Assembly (NCBI RefSeq): GCF_015476235.1
Contig: NZ_CP064338.1
Coordinates: forward strand, 2,790,001-2,854,000
DNA length: 64,000 nt
Direction of reading: 5' to 3'
From: Caldimonas thermodepolymerans
GTDB lineage: Bacteria; Pseudomonadota; Gammaproteobacteria; Burkholderiales; Burkholderiaceae_C
Shown: positions 9,683-23,886 of the stretch, one piece after another
Position numbering within the stretch: the first letter of the stretch is position 1
How the letters are laid out: each line of letters opens with the position of its first letter
Translations under genes and position numbers: made by a program
The notes under the pieces: model-generated
Databases searched by the model: none
What the model was told of the DNA's origin: nothing
The model's input: the letters and a program-made list of their open reading frames with translations, nothing else

Positions 9683-11231
9683 GGAGCACCTTGTCGTTGT
9701 TGTCCCGCGGGCCTGCCGCGCCCTCGCGCGGCCACAGCCCGCTCATCCAGATACCGATCTGCTCGACGCTGGCCTGCGAGGTGGTGATCGCCGGCGAGAC
9801 GCGCCCCTGGGCCATCACGACCAGCCGGTCGCAGATCTCGAACAGCTCGTCCAGCTCCTCGCTGACCACCAGCACCGCGCAGCCTGCGTCGCGCAGCGCG
9901 AGCAGCTCGCTGCGGATCTGCGCCGCGGCGCCGACGTCCACGCCCCAGGTCGGCTGGGCGACGATCAGCACCCGGGGCTGCGCGTCGATCTCGCGCCCGA
10001 CGATGAATTTCTGCAGGTTGCCCCCGGACAGGCTGCGCGCCGCGGCGTCGGGGCCACCGGCCTTGACGTTGAAGCGCTCGATCAGGTGTTGTGCAAGCGC
10101 GCGCACCTCGCGCACTCGAACCCAGCCGGTGCGCGGGCTCACCGCCTCGGTGCGCGTCAGCAGCGTGTTCTCGGCCAGCGACATGGTCGGCACCGCCCCG
10201 CGGCCGAGCCGCTCCTCGGGCACGAAGTGCAGCCCCTCGCGCCGGCGCCGGCGCGGCGAGTGGCGCGCGATGTCCCGGCCGAACAGGCGGATCGAGCCGG
10301 GGGCGGCGCGCAGGTCCTCGCCCGACAGCGCGGCGAGCAGCTCCTGCTGCCCGTTGCCCGAGACGCCGGCGATGCCCAGCACCTCGCCGGCGCGCAGCTC
10401 CATGTGGATGTTCTCCAGCGTGGTGCCGAACGGGTGCGACTTCGGCAGCGACAGTCCCTGCACCGCCAGCGCCACCTCGCCGCCGTGCGCCTCGCGGTGC
10501 ACCAGCTGAGGCGGCTCGGCACCGATCATCAGGCGCGACAGGCTGGTGTTGGTTTCCTGGGTCGGGTCGACCTCGCCGGTCACCCGCCCGCCGCGCAGCA
10601 CCGTGCAGTGGTGGCACAGCGCGCGGATCTCGTCGAGCTTGTGGCTGATGTAGAGGATGGAGCAGCCGGTGGCGGCGAGCTGGCGCAGCGTGACGAACAG
10701 CTTCTCGACCGCCTGCGGCGTGAGCACCGAGGTCGGCTCGTCCAGGATCAGCAGCTGCGGGTTGGTCAGCAGCGCGCGCACGATCTCCACGCGCTGGCGC
10801 TCGCCGACGCTGAGCGTGTGCACCGGGCGCTGCGGGTCCACGTCCAGCCCGTACTGGCCGGAGACGGCGCGGATGCGCTCGCTCACTTCGGCCAGGCTCA
10901 TCGTCTTGTCCAGCCCGAGCCAGACGTTCTCGGCGGCGGTCAGCGTGTCGAACAGCGAGAAGTGCTGGAACACCATGCTGATGCCCAGCCGGCGCGCCTC
11001 GTGCGGATTGCGCACCACGACCGGCTGGCCGTTCCAGAGGATCTCCCCGGAATCCGGCCGCACCGCGCCGTAGATGATCTTCATCAGCGTCGACTTGCCC
11101 GCGCCGTTCTCGCCGAGCACGGCATGGATCTCCCCCGGGGCCACCTTGAGGTGGATGCCGTCGTTGGCCTTGACCGCAGGGTACTGCTTGCTGATGTCGC
11201 GGAGTTCGAGTCGGAGCATGGCGGTGTTCAT
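9669..11231 (-). CDS. ABC transporter ATP-binding protein (BMP/nucleoside importer, duplicated ATPase)
   Basis: The 520-residue protein contains two ABC ATPase domains in tandem, as in RbsA/YufO. The first half has a full Walker A (GENGAGKST, 40-48), the signature LSVGERQRVEIV and Walker B LLILDEPTSVL. In the second half the Walker A is degenerate (GVSGNGQQ), the signature is LSGGNLQKF and the Walker B region reads VAQPTWGVDVG, so ATP hydrolysis is expected mainly at one site, as is usual for this family. The ATG at 11231 was chosen because it overlaps the guanine deaminase stop as ATGA; a start at MLRLEL four codons later is also possible. Confidence 0.93.
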   Translation of the reverse strand: MNTAMLRLELRDISKQYPAVKANDGIHLKVAPGEIHAVLGENGAGKSTLMKIIYGAVRPDSGEILWNGQPVVVRNPHEARRLGISMVFQHFSLFDTLTAAENVWLGLDKTMSLAEVSERIRAVSGQYGLDVDPQRPVHTLSVGERQRVEIVRALLTNPQLLILDEPTSVLTPQAVEKLFVTLRQLAATGCSILYISHKLDEIRALCHHCTVLRGGRVTGEVDPTQETNTSLSRLMIGAEPPQLVHREAHGGEVALAVQGLSLPKSHPFGTTLENIHMELRAGEVLGIAGVSGNGQQELLAALSGEDLRAAPGSIRLFGRDIARHSPRRRRREGLHFVPEERLGRGAVPTMSLAENTLLTRTEAVSPRTGWVRVREVRALAQHLIERFNVKAGGPDAAARSLSGGNLQKFIVGREIDAQPRVLIVAQPTWGVDVGAAAQIRSELLALRDAGCAVLVVSEELDELFEICDRLVVMAQGRVSPAITTSQASVEQIGIWMSGLWPREGAAGPRDNNDKVLHAEA

Positions 11232-12529
11232 TCCGGACGGCGGTAACGTTCCTGACCCGCCACCCAGGTGGAGACGACGTTGCGCTCGTCGCCCAGCGTC
11301 ATCCACGCAAACACGCGCTCATGCAAGTCGCGCGCCACTTCGATGCGCCGCCGGGCCACGGGCCCTTGCGCCCAGTCCCACACCACGAAGTCGGCCAGTG
11401 TACCGGGCGAAAGGTGTCCGATCTCGTGCGACAGTCGCAGGTGCCGCGCCGCGCCGTGGGTGGCGGTGTACAGCGCCTTCCAGGCGGTGAGCTTCTGGCC
11501 CTGCAGCGCCAGCACCTTGTAGCCGTCGGCGATGGTGCGCAGCATCGACAGCGAGGTGCCGCCGCCGACGTCGCTGGCCAGGTGCACCGCCACGCCCTGC
11601 CCTTCGGTGCGGCCCCAGTCGAACAGGCCCGAGCCGATGAACATGTTGCTCGACGGGCAGAACGCGATCGAGGCGCCCGCCTCGCGCAGCACGGCGCGGT
11701 CGGTGTCGTCCAGCCAGATGCCGTGCGCGAACAGCGAGCGCGGCGTCATCAGGCCATGGCGCACGTAGATGTCGAGGTAGCTGCGCGCCTCGGGGAACAG
11801 CTCGGCCATCCAGCGCACCTCGCTGCGGTTCTCCGCCACGTGGGTCTGCATGTAGACGTCCGGGTAGGCGGCGCACAGCCGGCCGGCCATCGCCAGCTGC
11901 TCGCGCGTGGAGGTGGCGGCAAAGCGCGGCGTCACCGCGTAGGCCACGCGGCCGCGGCCGTGCCAGCGCTCGATCAGGTCGACGCAGTCGCGCTCGGCCT
12001 GCGCCACGTCGTCGCGCAGGCCGTCTGGGGCGTGGCGGTCCATCAGCACCTTGCCGGCCAGCACGCGCATGTGGCGCTGCGCGGCCGCGGCGAACAGCGC
12101 CTCGGCCGAGACCTTGTGCACCGTCGGGAACACCGCCGCGGCGGTCGTGCCGGACGCCAGCAGCGCGTCGAGGAACAGCGCCGAGCCGCGCTCGGCCTCG
12201 GCCGGGTCGGCGTACTTGCACTCGGCCGGGAAGGTGTAGGTGTTCAGCCACTCGAGCAGCTCGGTGCCGTAGCTGGCGATCACGTCGAGCTGCGGGGCAT
12301 GCACGTGGGTGTCGATGAAGCCCGGCAGCAGCAGCCGGCCGCGGTGGTCGATGCAGCGCCAGCCCGGACCCGGCGCTTCGGTGCCGGGGCGGGTGCCGGC
12401 GATGCGGCCGTCCTCCACCAGCAGCCAGTGGTCGGGCAGGTAGCGCACCGCGGCGGGCGCCTCGACCTGCCAACCGGGGTCCTCGGGGAAATCGAACAGG
12501 TCGGCGCGGACGGCCAGGCGTTCGGTCAT
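11228..12529 (-). CDS. guaD: Guanine deaminase
   Basis: The 433-residue amidohydrolase converts guanine to xanthine and ammonia. The family signature PGFIDTHVHAPQ (69-80) carries zinc ligands H75 and H77, and AECKYADPAEAE, THVAENRSEV, AHGIWLDD, SSNMFIGSGLFD and SDVGGG follow in the order seen in bacterial and eukaryotic guanine deaminases. The ATG at 12529 overlaps the LysR stop as ATGA and the stop overlaps the ABC ATPase start the same way, so it sits in one tightly coupled operon. Its product, xanthine, is the substrate of the xanthine dehydrogenase encoded divergently. Confidence 0.95.
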   Translation of the reverse strand: MTERLAVRADLFDFPEDPGWQVEAPAAVRYLPDHWLLVEDGRIAGTRPGTEAPGPGWRCIDHRGRLLLPGFIDTHVHAPQLDVIASYGTELLEWLNTYTFPAECKYADPAEAERGSALFLDALLASGTTAAAVFPTVHKVSAEALFAAAAQRHMRVLAGKVLMDRHAPDGLRDDVAQAERDCVDLIERWHGRGRVAYAVTPRFAATSTREQLAMAGRLCAAYPDVYMQTHVAENRSEVRWMAELFPEARSYLDIYVRHGLMTPRSLFAHGIWLDDTDRAVLREAGASIAFCPSSNMFIGSGLFDWGRTEGQGVAVHLASDVGGGTSLSMLRTIADGYKVLALQGQKLTAWKALYTATHGAARHLRLSHEIGHLSPGTLADFVVWDWAQGPVARRRIEVARDLHERVFAWMTLGDERNVVSTWVAGQERYRRPE

Positions 12530-13494
12530 CGGGTCATCTCTTTGCGGGTGACGAGGCTGCGCGCCACCTCGCGCACCTGTTCCCGGAACCACCGGTAGGC
12601 CGGGGACAGGTGGGTGCGGTCATGCCACAGCTGGTAATAACTCATCGGTGGCACCGCCACCGGACAACGCACGATTTTCACCGGAAGCTGCCCGACGTAG
12701 CGCTGGCAGAACTGCCGCCCGGTCGTCAGCACCAGCAGGCTGTCGGCCACCATGTGCGGGATCTGGCCGAAGTGTGCACTGCGCACCGTCACGTTGCGGC
12801 GCAAGCCCAGCGATGCCAGGTGGGCATCGATGACGCCCTGGGCGCCGCTGCCGGCATGCAGCGGGGTCGGCGCGACATGCTCGCAGGCGAGGTAGCGCGC
12901 CACCGTCCAGCTGCGCGGGTTGCGCACCGCGGGGTGGTCCTGCGCGACCAGGCACACCACCTCGTCGGTCAGCAGCCGGCCCAGGTGCAGGTCCTCGGGC
13001 GGCTCGAGCCAATTGCCGATCACCAGGTCCACCGCCGCGTCGGCCAGGCGCCGCTGCACGTCGAACTCGGCGGTCAGCGGCAGCAGCTCCAGCGACATGC
13101 CCGGGGCGCTGCGCTTGATCCAGGTCACCAGCTCGGGCAGGAACAGCGGATCCAGGTAGTCGCTCGCGGCGACGCGCACCACCAGGTCGCTCGAGGCCGG
13201 GTCGAACCCGCGGCTGGACTGCTGGCGGCCGAACAGCCGGTCGGCCTGGCGCAGCAGCTCCGCCGCCGGGGCCTCCAGCTCCAGGGCCACCGGCGTCGGC
13301 ACCATGCCGTTGCCGCTGCGCACCAGCAGCATGTCGCCGGTGAGCTCGCGCAGCCGCCGCAGGTGGGCACTGACGGCGGGCTGGGACAGCTCGAGCTTGA
13401 GCGCGGCGCGCGAGACACTGCGTTCGGTGATCAAGGTATGCAGGATCCGGACGAGATGGAGCTCGATCTTGTCGAATCCGGTGCGCATTGCCAT
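12526..13494 (-). CDS. LysR-family transcriptional regulator of the purine locus
   Basis: The 322-residue LysR-type regulator has an N-terminal winged helix at about residues 8-70 (RAALKLELSQPAVSAHLRRLREL) and a C-terminal periplasmic-binding-like effector domain (about 95-300). I chose the ATG at 13494; a GTG at 13521 would add nine residues. It is the first gene of the minus-strand operon, overlapping guaD, and is divergent from xdhA, so it probably controls both directions from the short intergenic region and also its own synthesis. A purine intermediate is the expected effector, by context only. Confidence 0.88.
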   Translation of the reverse strand: MAMRTGFDKIELHLVRILHTLITERSVSRAALKLELSQPAVSAHLRRLRELTGDMLLVRSGNGMVPTPVALELEAPAAELLRQADRLFGRQQSSRGFDPASSDLVVRVAASDYLDPLFLPELVTWIKRSAPGMSLELLPLTAEFDVQRRLADAAVDLVIGNWLEPPEDLHLGRLLTDEVVCLVAQDHPAVRNPRSWTVARYLACEHVAPTPLHAGSGAQGVIDAHLASLGLRRNVTVRSAHFGQIPHMVADSLLVLTTGRQFCQRYVGQLPVKIVRCPVAVPPMSYYQLWHDRTHLSPAYRWFREQVREVARSLVTRKEMTR

Positions 13495-13589
13495 ATCCAG
13501 CGGGAAATATCTTCTATCCACATTTTCGTATAGACAGAGGGACGCAAGCGGGTATCGTTCGGGTATCCACCAATGACTGGCAGCACCCC
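13495..13589. promoter_or_regulatory. Divergent promoter region, LysR gene and xdhA
   Basis: This 95-bp region between divergent starts is much AT-richer than its surroundings. It contains TATCCACATTTTCGTATA and, nearer xdhA, a direct repeat GGGTATC-GTTC-GGGTATC. LysR regulators usually bind such regions; I cannot single out one T-N11-A site with confidence. Confidence 0.4.
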
Positions 13590-15061
<1,472 letters not shown>

Positions 15062-15065
<4 letters not shown>

Positions 15066-17377
15066 ACGCGCCCGACCTGCTTTCCCCCGCCGCCGTGTGC
15101 GGCCAGCCCGTCGTCCATGAAAGCGCGCGCGCCCAGGTCAGCGGCGCGGCCACCTACATCGACGACCTGCCCGAACTGAAGGGCACCCTGCACGCCGCCC
15201 CCATCCTGAGCCCGGTCGCCCACGGCCGGCTGCGCGGCATCGACGCCGCACAGGCCCTGCAGCAGCCCGGCGTGGTGGGCCTCGTCACCGCGGCGGACAT
15301 CCCCGGCGACCGCTACTTCCCCACCCCGATGCGCGACGAGCCGGTGTTCGCGATCGACGAGGTCTGCTACGTCGGCCAGGTGGTGGGCCTAGTGGTCGCC
15401 ACCGACGTCAACGCCGCGCGCGCCGCGGCGCGCCAGGTGCAGTGCGACATCGAGCCGCTGCCCGCGGTGCTGACCATCGACGAGGCCATGGCCGCGCAGA
15501 GCTACGTGCTGCCGCCGGTGCACCTGAAACGCGGCGACGCCGCGGGTGCCATCGCGGCCGCCCCGCACCGCCTCGAAGGCGCCTTCGCGGTCGGCGGCCA
15601 GGAGCACTTCTACCTGGAAGGCCAGATCGCCTACGCGATCCCGCAGGAGCAGGACGGCTGGACGATCCACAGCTCCACCCAGCACCCCGGCGAGGTGCAG
15701 CACTGGGTGGCGCACGCGCTGGGGCTGGACGGCCACCACGTGCGCGTCGAATGCCGGCGCATGGGCGGCGGCTTCGGCGGCAAGGAAACCCAGGCCGGGC
15801 ACCTGGCGGTGTGGGCGGCGCTGGCCGCGCGCAAGTTCGGCCAGCCGGTCAAGCTGCGCCTGGAGCGGCTGGACGACTTCATGATCACCGGCAAGCGGCA
15901 CAACTATCAGTACCGCTACCGCGTCGGCTTCGACGGCGAAGGCCGCATCCTCGGGCTGCAGGTGGAGCTGGCCTCGCAGTGCGGCTTCTCGGCCGACCTG
16001 TCCGGCGCGGTCAACGACCGCTCGGTGCTGCACATCGACAACGCCTACTACCTCGAGCACGTCCAGATCGACTCGTACCGCTGCAAGACGCACACGCAGA
16101 GCAACACCGCGTTCCGCGGCTTCGGCGGGCCGCAGGGCATGATCGCCACCGAGGCGGTGCTGGGCGACATCGCGCGGCACCTGGGCCTGGACCCGCTGGA
16201 GGTGCGCCGGCGCAACTTCTACGGCCCGGGCCGCGACGTCACGCCCTACGGCATGACGGTCGAGGACAACATCGCCCCGCAGCTGGTGGCGCGTCTGGCC
16301 GAGGAGTGCCGCTACCGCGAACGGCGCGAGCGCATCGCGCAGTGGAACGCGCAGCACCCGGTGCTCAAGCGCGGGCTGGCGCTCACGCCGGTCAAGTTCG
16401 GCATCTCGTTCACGATCACCGCGTTCAACCAGGCCGGTGCGCTGGTGCACGTCTACAGCGACGGCACGGTGCTGGTCAACCATGGCGGCACCGAGATGGG
16501 CCAGGGCCTGCACACCAAGGTCTGCCAGATCGTCGCCGACGAGCTGGGCGTGCCGTTCGAGCGGGTGCGCATCACCGCCAGCGCCACCGACAAGGTGCCC
16601 AACGCCTCGGCCACCGCGGCCTCCAGCGGCACCGACCTGAACGGCCAGGCCGCGCAGTACGCGGCGCGCCAGATCCGCCAGCGGCTGGCCGCCTTCGTCG
16701 CGGCGCAGCAGGGCTGCCCGGCCGAGGCGGTGGTGTTCGCCGGCGGCAAGGTGATCACGCCGCAGGGCAGCCGCGAGTTCGCCGAGGTGACGCACGAGGC
16801 GTACATGGCGCGCGTGCAGCTGTGGTCCGACGGCTTCTACGCCACGCCCAAGATCCACTACGACAAGCAGACCCTCCAGGGCCGGCCGTTCTACTACTTC
16901 GCCTACGGCGCGGCCTGCACCGAGGTGGTGATCGACACGCTGACCGGCGAGAACCGCGTGATGGCGGTCGACATCCTGCACGACGTGGGGCGCAGCGTGA
17001 ACCCGGCGCTGGACCGCGGCCAGATCGAGGGCGGCTTCGTGCAGGGCATGGGCTGGCTGACCACCGAGGAGCTGAAGTGGAACGCCGAGGGGCGGCTGAC
17101 CACGCATGCCCCCAGCACCTACAAGATCCCGACCGCCGGCGACGTGCCGGAGCACTTCCACGTCTCGCTGTGGCCCGAGCCCAACCGCGAGGAGAGCGTG
17201 TTCCGCTCCAAGGCGGTCGGCGAGCCGCCCTTCATGCTGGCGATCTCGGTCTACGAGGCCCTGCGCGATGCGATCGCCGCGGTGGCGCCGCAACGGCGCG
17301 ACCCGGTGGTGCTGGACGCCCCGGCCACGCCCGAGTCGGTGCTGCGCGCGGTGAAGGCACGCCGGGCGCAGCGATGA
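15062..17377 (+). CDS. xdhB: Xanthine dehydrogenase large subunit (molybdopterin-binding)
   Basis: The 771-residue catalytic subunit oxidises hypoxanthine to xanthine and xanthine to urate. The molybdopterin-binding signature regions GGQEHFYLEGQ, GGGFGGKET, FRGFGGPQG and NHGGTEMGQGLHTK are all present, and the catalytic glutamate is at about residue 721 in KAVGEPPFML. Start is GTG at 15062, forced by overlap with the xdhA stop; xdhC follows with an ATGA overlap. Length and motif order fit bacterial XdhB proteins of the two-subunit type. Confidence 0.95.
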
Positions 17378-18207
17378 AACACACCGCCCGCGAGTGGCTG
17401 GCACGCGGCGAGCCCGCGGTGGTGGTCGAGGTGGCCGCCACGCAGGGCTCGGTGCCGCGCGAGGCGGGCACGCGCATGCTGGTCGGCCCCGCCGGCACCT
17501 GCGGCACCATCGGCGGCGGCCACCTCGAGCTGCAGGCCATCGAGCTGGCTCGCCGGCACCTCGCGATGCGCCCCGGCGACGCCTTCGAGCGGCGCTACCC
17601 GCTCGGCCCCGCGCTCGGCCAGTGCTGCGGCGGCGTGGTGACGCTGCGCTTCGCGCCGCTTTGCGACGCCGAACTGGCACGCTGGCCGGACGAGGCGCCG
17701 CTGTTCCACCTGCAGCTGTACGGCGCCGGCCATGTCGGTCGCGCCATCGTGCGGCTGCTCGCGACGCTGCCATGCAAGGTGCAGTGGATCGACGAGCGCG
17801 AGGCGGAATTCCCCGCCAGCTGGCCGCCACAGGTCGAGCGCGTCTGCGTCGACGCGGTGGAGGCCGAGGTCGACACCGCCCCGCCCGGGGCCTGCTACCT
17901 GGTGCTCACGCACCGCCACGACCTGGACCTGCGCATCACCGAGGCCATCCTGCGCCGCGGCGACTTCCGCTACTTCGGGCTGATCGGCTCGCAGACCAAG
18001 CGCGCCCGCTTCACCCACCGGCTGCTGGAACAGGGCATCGCGCCGCAGGCCATCGAGCGCATGACCTGCCCGATCGGCGTGCCCGGCATCGAGGGCAAGG
18101 CGCCCGAGGTGATCGCGGTGGCGGTGGTCGCGCAGCTGCTGCAGCTCGGCGTCGTGCCGGACGGCCCCCCGCGTCCGGGGGCGGCAAAGCCCGCCCGCAT
18201 CGCCTAG
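17374..18207 (+). CDS. xdhC: Xanthine dehydrogenase accessory protein XdhC
   Basis: The 277-residue molybdenum-cofactor insertion and sulfuration chaperone acts on XdhB. Motifs GSVPREAG (25-32), GTIGGGHLE (44-52) and QCCGG (83-87) are typical of the N-terminal XdhC/CoxI domain, and LYGAGHVG (115-122) begins the C-terminal Rossmann domain. The ATG overlaps the xdhB stop. It closes the xdhABC operon, although the next gene is only 12 bp away. Confidence 0.94.
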   Translation: MKHTAREWLARGEPAVVVEVAATQGSVPREAGTRMLVGPAGTCGTIGGGHLELQAIELARRHLAMRPGDAFERRYPLGPALGQCCGGVVTLRFAPLCDAELARWPDEAPLFHLQLYGAGHVGRAIVRLLATLPCKVQWIDEREAEFPASWPPQVERVCVDAVEAEVDTAPPGACYLVLTHRHDLDLRITEAILRRGDFRYFGLIGSQTKRARFTHRLLEQGIAPQAIERMTCPIGVPGIEGKAPEVIAVAVVAQLLQLGVVPDGPPRPGAAKPARIA

Positions 18208-18219
18208 GATGTCGGGATC

Positions 18220-18867
18220 ATGAGAATCGATTTCGTTTCCGACGTCGTCTGCCCGTGGTGCGCCATCGGCCTGCATTCCCTGGAAATCGCGCTGGAGCGC
18301 CTGGGACCCGACTTCCCGGTCGAGCTGCATTTCCAGCCCTTCGAACTCGACCCGGGCACGCCGCCGGAAGGCAAGGACCTGACCGAGTACCTGTGCAGCA
18401 AGTACGGCCTGACGCCCGAGCAGGTGGACCGCAACCAGGAGGCCATCCGCCAGCGCGGCGAGGCCGTGGGCTTCACCTTCCGCATGGACCGGCGCACGCG
18501 CAGCTACAACACCTTCGACTGCCACCGCCTGCTGCACTGGGCCGGGCTGGTCGACCCTGACGCCCAGCGCCGGCTGCAGCACCTGCTGTTTGCGGCCTAC
18601 TTCACCGAAGGCGAGAACCCGGGCGAGCGCGCGGTGCTGCTGCGCGCGGCCGCCGAGGCCGGGCTGGACGAGGCCGAAGCCGCCCGCGTGGTCGACCAGG
18701 GGCTGTATGCCGAGGAGGTGCGCGAGCGCCAGCGCTACTACCAGGAGGCCGGCATCCAGGCCGTGCCGGGCGTGGTGGTCAACGAACGCCACCTGATCTC
18801 GGGTGGCCAGCCGCCCGACGTGTTCGAGCGCGCGCTGCGGCAGATCGCCGCGGCGGAAAACGCCTGA
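18220..18867 (+). CDS. DsbA-family (FrnE-like) thioredoxin-fold protein
   Basis: The 215-residue cytoplasmic protein has no signal peptide. The thioredoxin-fold active site is CPWC at 11-14 in FVSDVVCPWCAIG, and the C-terminal segment GIQAVPGVVVN is the cis-proline loop typical of FrnE and 2-hydroxychromene-2-carboxylate isomerase relatives. The physiological substrate of most FrnE proteins is unknown; roles in disulfide handling during oxidative stress are reported for some. Placed 12 bp after xdhC, so it may be cotranscribed with it, but no functional link to purines is evident. Confidence 0.88.
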   Translation: MRIDFVSDVVCPWCAIGLHSLEIALERLGPDFPVELHFQPFELDPGTPPEGKDLTEYLCSKYGLTPEQVDRNQEAIRQRGEAVGFTFRMDRRTRSYNTFDCHRLLHWAGLVDPDAQRRLQHLLFAAYFTEGENPGERAVLLRAAAEAGLDEAEAARVVDQGLYAEEVRERQRYYQEAGIQAVPGVVVNERHLISGGQPPDVFERALRQIAAAENA

Positions 18868-18877
18868 GGGGGCACCG

Positions 18878-19789
18878 GTGCGGGGCTGGGCGCGCTGGGT
18901 GCTGACGGCCGCCGGCTGCGGGTGGCTGGGCTTCGCCCCGGCCGGCAGCGCCGCCGATACCACCTTGCCCGCGCGGGACGAACACCTCGTCATCACCCTG
19001 CTGCGCACCGAGGCCGCCAGCTACGAGCACGGCAATGGCGTGCCGCAGGACGGCGCCCGCGCCGCCGAGCTGTACTGCAAGGCCGCGCGCCTGGGCGACC
19101 CGGTCTCGCAGTTCAACCTGGGCTGGATGTACGCCCACGGCCGCGGCGTGCCGCGCAGCGACGCCACCGCGGCCTTCTTCTTCCACGCCGCCGCCGAGCA
19201 GGGCTTCGAGCAGGCACAGCACATGCTGCGCATGGTCGGCGGCCCGCCCAACGAGGTGCCGCCCTGCATGCGCGAGACCGTCCCGCCGCCACCGACGCTG
19301 CAGGCGGCCAAGGCCGATCCGGCGCCCGGGCTGCTGGCGACCGCCCCCAAGGACGTGCGCGACCTGGTGCTGAAGCTGGCACCCGAGTTCGGCGTGCGGC
19401 CCGAGCTGGCGCTGGCCATCATCCAGGCCGAATCGAACTTCGACATCGTCGCGCTGTCGCCGCGCAACGCCAAGGGCCTGATGCAGCTGATCCCCGAGAC
19501 CGCGGCGCGCTTCAACGTGCGCAACCCCTACGATCCCGAGCAGAACATCCGCGGCGGGCTCGCCTACCTGCGCTGGCTGCTCGCCTACTTCGAAGGCGAC
19601 GTCGCGCTGGTGGCGGCGGCCTACAACGCCGGCGAAGGCAAGGTCGAGCGCTACCGCGGCATCCCGCCCTACCTGGAAACCCGCGCCTACGTGCGGCGCA
19701 TCCTCGACGCGGTCGGGCAGGCGCAGCACCCCTACGACGCACGGGTCACGGCGCCGTCGCGAGCGCTGCGGCTGATCAGCGCACGATGA
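18878..19789 (+). CDS. Lytic transglycosylase with Sel1 repeats
   Basis: The 303-residue exported protein has a signal peptide (about 1-28, ending in GSAADT), one to two Sel1-like repeats at about 45-105 (GARAAELYCKAARLGDPVSQF, here shortened), and a C-terminal SLT domain at about 150-270 with the catalytic glutamate in IIQAESNFD and the GLMQLIPETA and AAYNAGEG motifs. It would cleave peptidoglycan glycan strands in the periplasm. The start is GTG at 18878, preceded at a good distance by GAGGGGG; this begins 10 bp after the FrnE-like stop. Confidence 0.88.
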   Translation: MRGWARWVLTAAGCGWLGFAPAGSAADTTLPARDEHLVITLLRTEAASYEHGNGVPQDGARAAELYCKAARLGDPVSQFNLGWMYAHGRGVPRSDATAAFFFHAAAEQGFEQAQHMLRMVGGPPNEVPPCMRETVPPPPTLQAAKADPAPGLLATAPKDVRDLVLKLAPEFGVRPELALAIIQAESNFDIVALSPRNAKGLMQLIPETAARFNVRNPYDPEQNIRGGLAYLRWLLAYFEGDVALVAAAYNAGEGKVERYRGIPPYLETRAYVRRILDAVGQAQHPYDARVTAPSRALRLISAR

Positions 19790-19969
19790 GGGCGCGGGGC
19801 CGCCGCCCAGGCACACCCGTTGCTGCGTTCGCCGATGTCCGGCCGGCAGGGCGCCCCGCAGGTGCGGGATGAACCAGCGTTCTGTTACACCTGCCGTGCA
19901 TCACGCTGAAAGAATGGGTCGGCACGCCCGCCGGCCGTCCGGCGGCCCCCGACGGACCCGCCCGACTGC

Positions 19970-23054
<3,085 letters not shown>

Positions 23055-23061
23055 GACCGCC

Positions 23062-23886
23062 ATGGACGAGGACACCCGGCTGTTCGACATCGAGGTGCGG
23101 CTGCTGCTGGAAGGCGTGTACCAGGTCTACCAGCACGACTTCCGCAACTACGCCACCGCCTCGCTGCGCCGGCGCATGCAGCAGGCCATGGAGCACTTCG
23201 GCTGCACCAGCATCTCGGAGCTGCAGCACCGGGTGCTGCACGACCGCCGCGTGTTCGCGCAGATGCTGCAGTTCTTCACCGTGCAGGTCAGCGAGCTGTT
23301 CCACGACCCCGGCTACTTCCTGGCGCTGCGCCAGGAGGTCGTGCCGGTGCTGAAGACCTACCCGTCGCTGAAGGTGTGGGTGGCCGGCTGCAGCACCGGC
23401 GAGGAGCTGTGGTCGCTGGCGGTGCTGTTCGACGAGGAAGACCTGCTCGAGCGCACGGTCTTCTACGCCACCGACATCAACCCGGTCGCGCTGCGCACGG
23501 CCGAGGCCGGCATCTACCCCCTTGACCGCATCGCCCGGTTCAGCGCCAACTACCGGCAGGCGGGCGGGCGCCGGTCGCTGTCGGACTACCTCGTCACCGG
23601 CTACGACGCCGCGGCGTTCGACCGGCGCCTGCGCAAGCAGGTGGTGTTCGCCGACCACAGCCTGGCCACGGACAGCGTGTTCTCGGAGGTGCAGATGGTC
23701 TCGTGCCGCAACGTGCTGATCTACTTCAACCGCGCGCTGCAGGACCGCGCGCTCGGCCTGTTCCACGACGCGCTGGTGCGGCGCGGCTTCCTGGGCCTGG
23801 GCAGCCACGAGACCGTGCGCTTCACCGCGCATGCCGAGGCGTTCGAGGACCTGGTGCCCGAGCACCGCATCTACCGCCGCCGATGA
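23062..23886 (+). CDS. CheR-type protein-glutamate methyltransferase
   Basis: The 274-residue SAM-dependent methyltransferase has an N-terminal CheR_N helical domain (about 1-75) and a catalytic domain with SAM motif [15 protein letters not shown] (about 102-116) and CRNVLIYFN. Classical CheR has GCSTGEEPYS; here ELW replaces EPY, a mild divergence. It starts 7 bp after the hybrid kinase and overlaps cheB by ATGA. No chemoreceptor, CheA or CheW gene is nearby, so the target is probably not a classical receptor; in similar clusters these enzymes act with hybrid kinases in other output pathways. Confidence 0.9.
   Translation: MDEDTRLFDIEVRLLLEGVYQVYQHDFRNYATASLRRRMQQAMEHFGCTSISELQHRVLHDRRVFAQMLQFFTVQVSELFHDPGYFLALRQEVVPVLKTYPSLKVWVAGCSTGEELWSLAVLFDEEDLLERTVFYATDINPVALRTAEAGIYPLDRIARFSANYRQAGGRRSLSDYLVTGYDAAAFDRRLRKQVVFADHSLATDSVFSEVQMVSCRNVLIYFNRALQDRALGLFHDALVRRGFLGLGSHETVRFTAHAEAFEDLVPEHRIYRRR

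Noticed and set aside
15389-17830. 813-codon minus-strand open frame opposite xdhB and xdhC
   Set aside because: Shadow of the xdh genes; translation shows no protein-like motifs.
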